Shown here piece by piece: positions 7,952-11,105 of a stretch of 11,105 nucleotides of DNA. This stretch comes from an uncultured Caryophanales bacterium (GTDB taxonomy: Bacteria; Bacillota_I; Bacilli_A; RF39; UBA660). The translations under genes and the position numbers were made by a program. The notes beneath the pieces are model-generated. The model searched no databases and had not been told where the DNA came from. It saw only the letters and a list, made by a program, of their open reading frames with translations. Numbering within the stretch: position 1 is the first letter of the stretch; every line of letters begins with the position of its first letter. The stretch is from the NCBI GenBank assembly GCA_947065955.1, contig CAMSXY010000027.1, positions 1 through 11,105 on the forward strand, given 5' to 3'.

Positions 7952-8719
7952 ATGTATTTAGCATGTTGCTTTTTTCTACTTGGGACCATTTTAGGTTCCT
8001 TTTACAATGTTGTAGGGTATAGAATTCCTAAGGGAGAATCCATTTTATACCCAGCTTCCCATTGTCCCAATTGTAACCATCATCTTTCTCCTTTGGAATT
8101 AATTCCTATTTTTTCTTTTTTATTTCAAAGAGGAAAATGTAAAAGTTGTAACCAGAAGATTTCATGGTTTTATCCTATTTTTGAGTTTTCTTGTGGTATA
8201 TTATTTGCTCTTTCCTATGTTTCCTTCGGATTTACTTGGGAACTTTTAATAGCCCTTACTTTTTGTTCTATGTTGATTATTGTAATTTTAAGTGATTATT
8301 ATTATATGATTATTCCAGATGAAGTTTTGATTACTTTTGGTCTTTTCCTTTTTATAGAACATTTTTGTATATATGGTTTAGAAAGCTTTTTTCTCGCCAT
8401 TAAAGATGGAATTTTAGCCTTCTTTTTTATGTTTTTATTAAAAAAAATGGGCGATTTTCTTTTTAAAGAAGAATCTATGGGAGGAGGAGACATAAAGTTA
8501 CTTTCTCTTTTTGGGTTTGTTTTAGGGATAGAAGGTGCTGTTGTTTCCATTTTTTTAGCCTCGATAATTGGTCTTCCAATTTCTTTAATTTATTTAAAAA
8601 AGAAAAAGGATCATATCATTCCTTTTGGACCTTTTTTAAGTATTAGTGCCATGATCCTTTTACTTATACATTTTGATATTCATTGGCTTTTATGGTATGG
8701 ATTATATATATTTATATAA
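7952..8719 (+). CDS. Prepilin peptidase/N-methyltransferase (PilD/ComC type)
   Basis: This membrane aspartic protease cleaves the leader of type IV prepilins and usually N-methylates the new end. The protein has 255 residues. After a first helix comes GSFYNVVGYRIPKGESI, typical of the family, then a zinc-type double CxxC (C38, C41, C63, C66) seen in bifunctional enzymes. The catalytic aspartates are D115 (SDYYYMIIPDE) and D180 in the GGGD motif (MGGGDIKLLSLFG). The remaining sequence is hydrophobic helices. The start is the ATG at 7952, with AGGAG (7940-7944) 7 bases upstream and directly next to the pilC stop; the open frame extends to 7868 but that part lies inside pilC. Pairing with a PilC homologue suggests an operon for a pilus or competence pseudopilus. 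Which of ComC or PilD applies cannot be decided here. Confidence 0.93.
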   Translation: MYLACCFFLLGTILGSFYNVVGYRIPKGESILYPASHCPNCNHHLSPLELIPIFSFLFQRGKCKSCNQKISWFYPIFEFSCGILFALSYVSFGFTWELLIALTFCSMLIIVILSDYYYMIIPDEVLITFGLFLFIEHFCIYGLESFFLAIKDGILAFFFMFLLKKMGDFLFKEESMGGGDIKLLSLFGFVLGIEGAVVSIFLASIIGLPISLIYLKKKKDHIIPFGPFLSISAMILLLIHFDIHWLLWYGLYIFI

Positions 8720-8761
8720 TCTTTTTTTATAAAAAATATTGCATTTTTGTGAGTATCTTTT

Positions 8762-8806
8762 TATAAGTTCTTAAATAACGTTATAACCTGTATTTATAAG
8801 CGTTTA
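8762..8806 (+). repeat. 45-nt repeat, copy A
   Basis: By hand alignment without gaps it matches 9954-9998 at 34 of 45 positions; the longest exact block is GTTCTTAAAT. Weaker similarity continues about 30 bases upstream with a single-base indel. Mismatches are spread evenly over the three codon positions, so it does not look protein-coding. It contains the palindrome ATAACGTTAT (8775-8784). Confidence 0.55.
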
Positions 8807-8872
8807 TGTCATTTTTGATTTTAAAAGATATTTTTATAAATTATTATAATTTCTTATATTTTTGCTTTCAAA

Positions 8873-8893
8873 AGTAGTAAATCAGTAGTAAAT
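8873..8893 (+). repeat. Tandem GTAGTAAAT pair, copy A; possible integrase arm-type sites
   Basis: AGTAGTAAATC is followed by AGTAGTAAAT, two identical GTAGTAAAT units (8874-8882 and 8885-8893) exactly 11 bases apart, so on the same face of the helix. The unit agrees with my memory of the DR-2 arm site bound by the N-terminal domain of Tn916 integrase. A second pair at 9838-9857 has the same orientation and spacing. Confidence 0.5.
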
Positions 8894-8935
8894 TTCAGAA
8901 AGTTTTTAAAGTATTAATTTAAAATATTAAAAAAC

Positions 8936-8955
8936 TACTATGCAATGTCATAGTA
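8936..8955 (+). repeat. Short hairpin TACTATG-N6-CATAGTA
   Basis: A perfect 7-bp inverted repeat with a 6-base loop lies between the GTAGTAAAT pair and the two-hairpin module. It is not followed by a T-run in either direction. It is not present in the second copy of the module. Confidence 0.45.
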
Positions 8956-8974
8956 TCGAGGTATAGTCTTGTAA

Positions 8975-9039
8975 GCGAGACTAGTGGCGTAGCCACTAAA
9001 GTCTTCGCCATAATAAGGTATAGTATTACCCTTATTATG
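8975..9039 (+). repeat. Two-hairpin module, copy A; possible structured RNA or recombination site
   Basis: Hairpin 1 (8975-9008) has outer stem GCGA/TCGC, then GACT/AGTC, then AGTGGC/GCCACT around the loop GTA. Hairpin 2 (9009-9039) is a perfect 10-bp stem, CATAATAAGG with CCTTATTATG, around an 11-base loop. A related module with the same two hairpins but different loops and stem details occurs at 10031-10100, in the same orientation. The GC content of hairpin 1 stands out from the AT-rich surroundings. Confidence 0.6.
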
Positions 9040-9060
9040 TAGCATGAAGCATGTAGCATT
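9039..9060 (+). repeat. GTAGCAT direct repeat, 14-base period
   Basis: GTAGCATG at 9039-9046 returns as GTAGCATT at 9053-9060, with AAGCAT between them. It directly abuts hairpin 2 of the module. Copy B has only a degenerate version (CTAGCAG near 10113). Confidence 0.4.
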
Positions 9061-9083
9061 CAATTTTAATAATTCTCCATTTT

Positions 9084-9108
9084 AAAATTAGAAATATCTT
9101 ATTTCTAA
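9084..9108 (-). terminator. Terminator of the ART-like gene
   Basis: A perfect 9-bp stem (TTAGAAATA at 9088-9096 with TATTTCTAA at 9100-9108) has a 3-base loop. On the minus strand it is followed by TTTT. It overlaps the TAG stop (9107-9105). The stem is AT-rich, so termination may be weak. Confidence 0.5.
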
Positions 9109-9701
9109 TCATCATAAAATTTTTTTGAATAATATTTTATCTTTTCTTTATTAATTTCATGAACTAGTACTTTATCTCTTCTAGAATAATCATATATAGG
9201 AATGTCAATATCAAGTTCTTCTAATAATGAATTTATTTTTATCAATTCTATTATTTGATCTCTTTTGAATTTAGTTTTTCTTTTTTGCATTTCTAATAAA
9301 TTATATACAATTCCAATAATATAAGTGTGCTGAATAAAATAATAATATTGATATTCACCATCGTAGTTTCCCATACGCCTTGGGTCTTTTGTATCAATAT
9401 ATCTTTCATATTCAGCTATATTTACACATTTGATAGGTTCTATACCATCAATAATAAAGGATGGTTTTAATGTGGCATAAAAACGGAAGCATTGATTATC
9501 TGGAATAGTTATTTTCGATAAACTTATATAATATTTTCCATTATAAACACCACACCCAGTCCTATGTAATAATTCATTGCACTTAATTCCTTCAGTTAAT
9601 ATAGACGAATATTTAGTTTTATCATAATAAATAGAATGATAAAACCAATCTAAGTTTATTTCACATTTTTTCTCTATTTTATCTACGATATCAATTTCCA
9701 C
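9105..9701 (-). CDS. Uncharacterised protein with possible ADP-ribosyltransferase-like pattern
   Basis: I do not recognise a named family. The 198-residue protein starts with WFYHSIYYDKTKYSSIL (H22), then EGIK, then GKYYISLSK (Y57, S60), and later DGEYQYYYFI...IIGIVY (E116, Q118). An early His on a strand, a helix ending in I-L--GI, a strand with Y-x-S, and a late E/Q followed by a strand with GI-V is the general layout of ADP-ribosyltransferase-fold proteins, many of which are toxins. This is a pattern reading only. The C-terminal third is Lys-rich and helical. No signal peptide or membrane helix is seen. Start: the GTG at 9701 lies 9 bases after GAGGAG, while the TTG at 9710 touches that site. 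It stands alone between repeated modules, with no antitoxin-like gene adjacent. Confidence 0.75.
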   Translation of the reverse strand: MEIDIVDKIEKKCEINLDWFYHSIYYDKTKYSSILTEGIKCNELLHRTGCGVYNGKYYISLSKITIPDNQCFRFYATLKPSFIIDGIEPIKCVNIAEYERYIDTKDPRRMGNYDGEYQYYYFIQHTYIIGIVYNLLEMQKRKTKFKRDQIIELIKINSLLEELDIDIPIYDYSRRDKVLVHEINKEKIKYYSKKFYDD

Positions 9702-9710
9702 GATTACCAA

Positions 9711-9716
9711 CTCCTC
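9711..9716 (-). promoter_or_regulatory. Ribosome binding site that decides the start of the ART-like gene
   Basis: GAGGAG on the minus strand is followed immediately by TTG GTA ATC GTG. Zero spacing to TTG (9710) and 9 bases to GTG (9701) favour the GTG. Confidence 0.6.
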
Positions 9717-9797
9717 TTTTTTTAATTATTATTTTAAAATAATTTTTTCTTTTTAATATGTTTTAATTACGCAATATCAAAACAAAATATTTCAATT

Positions 9798-9806
9798 ATT
9801 ATAACA
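9798..9806 (-). promoter_or_regulatory. Candidate extended -10 promoter for the ART-like gene
   Basis: TGTTATAAT on the minus strand is a consensus -10 with the extended TG. No good -35 is seen. It would give an untranslated leader of roughly 85-90 bases. A weaker alternative nearer the gene is TTGATA with TATTAA 16 bases on. Confidence 0.4.
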
Positions 9807-9836
9807 TATTTTTTTTTAAACGAAATCTCAATATAA

Positions 9837-9857
9837 AGTAGTAAATTGGTAGTAAAA
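9837..9857 (+). repeat. Tandem GTAGTAAA(T/A) pair, copy B; possible integrase arm-type sites
   Basis: GTAGTAAAT at 9838-9846 and GTAGTAAAA at 9849-9857 are 11 bases apart, the same spacing and orientation as the pair at 8874-8893, with the shared left flank AAA. No other copies of this pair were found in the window. Confidence 0.5.
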
Positions 9858-9953
9858 TAAAATCGAAATTTCTCGTATACTATTATAAAATAAGTACTTT
9901 TTATCAAGAACTAAACTTTTTTGTCTAAAAATTATATTTTTATCAGAATTCTT

Positions 9954-9998
9954 TATAGGTTCTTAAATGCCCTTATGACTTTTATGTATAAGTTTTTG
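9954..9998 (+). repeat. 45-nt repeat, copy B
   Basis: Ungapped match to 8762-8806 at 34 of 45 positions. In copy A this segment precedes the GTAGTAAAT pair by about 70 bases; here it follows the pair by about 100 bases. The pairs therefore lie between the two copies, as expected for arm sites inside an element bounded by this repeat. Confidence 0.5.
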
Positions 9999-10030
9999 CA
10001 ATATTTTTATTTTTGGAAAATACATTTATG

Positions 10031-10100
10031 GGCGAAGCTAGTGGGAGCCACTAAAGTCCTCGCCATAATAAGAATAAGAAATAGTATTCCCTCTATTATG
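10031..10100 (+). repeat. Two-hairpin module, copy B
   Basis: Hairpin 1 has GGCGA (10031-10035) with TCGCC (10060-10064) and an inner TAGTGG/CCACTA (10039-10044 with 10048-10053). Hairpin 2 has CATAATA/TATTATG (10064-10070 with 10094-10100) and an inner GAATA/TATTC. Long blocks are identical to copy A (for example AGCCACTAAAGTC and TCGCCATAATAAG), while the loops and the inner stem of hairpin 2 differ with the fold kept. Confidence 0.6.
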
Positions 10101-10187
10101 TGTGCGGAACATCTAGCAGATAATTCATGTAAATAAATGCTTCAAATATATTAGATTATGATAAAATAATCAAAAGAGAGAAAAAAT

Positions 10188-10193
10188 TATAAT
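10188..10193 (+). promoter_or_regulatory. Candidate -10 box for the HExxH gene
   Basis: A consensus TATAAT lies about 53 bases before the start codon. No good -35 is found, so the call rests on one hexamer in very AT-rich DNA. Confidence 0.3.
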
Positions 10194-10246
10194 ATACTAC
10201 TAATTTTACAATATTGAATTAAGTTTTAGAAAGTAGATGAAATACT

Positions 10247-11050
10247 ATGTATGAAGAATTTAAAACATTTATATCCCAATTAGTAAATATTAATATTTGT
10301 TTGAAAAAGGATTTTGTATTAGAATTGATTGATGAATTCGATGTTCCTATAAAGAAATTAAACTATCCTAATAATAGTCTTGATAATTTATCTATTTCTT
10401 TAAACTTTTATAAAAATTTTAATTTAGACTACTATAATATAATTAATCAAGGAATAAAAAACAAAGACATTATTATTTCTGACGAATTTAATTCCCATGT
10501 TAATACTAAAACTGGAAAAACATATATAAAATTAAATGATAATGATGGGGACCTTATTACGATAATTCATGAATTAGCACACTATATTGATCGAATATTA
10601 AATCCCCATATAGTTCCTGATAAATATTGGTTTTTGGGAGAAACATTTGCTTTTTATATTGAAAGAGAACTAGAAAAGAAATTAGGTCAAAAGTATTCAT
10701 ATCTATTTAATATTAGAAAAAATAATCGCTTGTATATGGAAAAAAATTTATTACAAATTGTGAAATTAGTATTATATTATGAAAACAAATATCTAAAAAC
10801 TGGGAAATTAAGATTAACTGAAAAAGATTCTATAAATATAAAAAGAATTATGAATGTTGGGGAGGATAATTTAATAAACTTTTGTTTATCTTATCCAATT
10901 GCCAATATTACTTCATTATACTTAATAAATTTTTGTCCAAATATAACGGAAGAAGAATTTTGTGAGTTATGTTTAGCGTATGACATTAAAAATTTTTTTA
11001 GAGATAATTGTCATTTAATTGGATTAGACAATAAAACAAAAATTAAATAA
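10247..11050 (+). CDS. Uncharacterised HExxH (zincin-like) putative metalloprotease
   Basis: I do not recognise a named family. The 267-residue protein has a zinc-protease signature: H108-E109-L-A-H112 in TIIHELAHYID, and a likely third ligand E132 in LGETFAFYIERE, 20 residues after the second His. H-E-x-x-H plus a downstream Glu in an E-x-x-A--(Y/S)--E context is the gluzincin layout, loosely like M3-type oligopeptidases but far shorter. Before it lies KTYIKLNDNDGDLITIIHEL, a strand leading into the active-site helix. No signal peptide or clear membrane helix is seen, so a cytoplasmic location is likely. The C-terminal half is helical. The ribosome binding site is weak (AGAAAG about 12 bases upstream), so the ATG at 10247 is likely but not certain. 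It stands alone after the second repeat module; codon use is extremely AT-rich, which fits an acquired gene. Confidence 0.75.
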   Translation: MYEEFKTFISQLVNINICLKKDFVLELIDEFDVPIKKLNYPNNSLDNLSISLNFYKNFNLDYYNIINQGIKNKDIIISDEFNSHVNTKTGKTYIKLNDNDGDLITIIHELAHYIDRILNPHIVPDKYWFLGETFAFYIERELEKKLGQKYSYLFNIRKNNRLYMEKNLLQIVKLVLYYENKYLKTGKLRLTEKDSINIKRIMNVGEDNLINFCLSYPIANITSLYLINFCPNITEEEFCELCLAYDIKNFFRDNCHLIGLDNKTKIK

Positions 11051-11059
11051 TTGGATTTA

Positions 11060-11105
11060 TGTCAAGTTTTTAGACACGAAAAAGTTTAGTATTTTAAAAT
11101 TTAAG
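11060..11105. mobile_element. Possible insertion-sequence end at the window edge
   Basis: The sequence TGTCAAGTTTTTAGACAC followed by GAAAAAGTTTAG starts 10 bases after the metalloprotease-like gene. It recalls the TG-starting terminal repeats of some IS3-family elements and holds a small TGTC/GACA dyad. No transposase is visible because the window ends, so this is a weak call from memory. Confidence 0.2.

Larger units (their letters stand above)
8720..9104. other. 385-base gene-free stretch after the pilin-processing operon, rich in repeats and hairpins
   Basis: No credible gene is seen. The stretch holds, from left to right, a diverged 45-nt repeat copy, a pair of GTAGTAAAT repeats, a small hairpin, a two-hairpin module and a short GTAGCAT direct repeat, ending in the terminator of the next gene. 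No clear terminator for the pilC-pilD operon was found: only A/T runs just after 8720 that lack a GC stem. Confidence 0.7.
9702..10246. other. 545-base gene-free stretch between two divergent accessory genes
   Basis: It holds the promoter region of the minus-strand gene, a second GTAGTAAAT pair, the second 45-nt repeat copy, the second two-hairpin module and a candidate promoter for the metalloprotease-like gene. A 71-codon open frame from a TTG at 9921 runs through the repeats and hairpins and is not considered a gene. Confidence 0.65.

Noticed and set aside
8720..8760. Terminator after the prepilin peptidase gene
   Set aside because: Only A/T runs are present, without a GC-containing stem, so a hairpin terminator is not supported.
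8873..8893. CRISPR array or plasmid-type iterons
   Set aside because: There are only two 9-base units per site without unique spacers of CRISPR size, and no cas or rep gene is nearby.
8762..9998. Template/variable repeat pair of a diversity-generating retroelement
   Set aside because: Mismatches between the 45-nt copies are not limited to adenines, and there is no reverse transcriptase gene.
9921..10136. 71-codon open frame starting at a TTG
   Set aside because: It runs through the 45-nt repeat and both hairpins of module B, has no ribosome binding site, and the corresponding frame in copy A is interrupted by stops. Differences between copies A and B show no bias to third codon positions.

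Overview
The window looks like chromosome from a very AT-rich, low-GC Gram-positive bacterium (Bacillota, probably a Bacilli or Erysipelotrichia/Mycoplasmatota-related lineage). The reasons are the dnaG-rpoD-trmK order, a YqfQ-like gene beside it as in Bacillus, strong GGAGG-type ribosome binding sites, and A/T-ending codons throughout. TGA is used as a stop (dnaG and rpoD both end in TGA) and Trp is TGG, so the standard bacterial code applies and not the Mycoplasma code. No species can be named from the sequence alone.

Left part (1-6000), conserved housekeeping. The 3' portion of comEC (DNA-uptake channel plus metallo-beta-lactamase domain) enters from the left edge. A shared 10-bp terminator separates it from a convergent DUF6512-like membrane protein gene. 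A 29-bp palindrome lies between that gene and the divergent operon dnaG-rpoD-trmK (primase, primary sigma factor, tRNA m1A22 methyltransferase). The operon genes overlap by 11 and 4 bases, so they are probably translationally coupled. A small YqfQ/VrrA-like gene converges on trmK, and its terminator sits across the trmK stop codon.

Middle part (6000-8720), type IV pilus/competence assembly. An extended -10 promoter precedes a PilC/ComGB-family gene with an unusual N-terminal extension of about 200 residues, followed 10 bases later by a prepilin peptidase gene (PilD/ComC). Together with comEC, three parts of a DNA-uptake apparatus lie within 9 kb; the ATPase and pilins are not in this window.

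Right part (8720-11105), accessory region. The intergenic spaces become long and rich in repeats. Two copies of a module containing two adjacent hairpins, two copies of paired GTAGTAAA(T/A) repeats at 11-bp spacing (resembling arm-type sites of Tn916-family integrases), and two copies of a diverged 45-nt segment surround a minus-strand gene for a 198-residue protein. That protein has a possible ADP-ribosyltransferase-like pattern. To the right is an orphan zincin-like HExxH protein gene, and the window ends in a sequence that could be an insertion-sequence tip. No integrase or transposase is visible. The most interesting reading is a small non-autonomous cassette, or stacked remnants of integrated elements, moved in trans. 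This is inference from repeats only.
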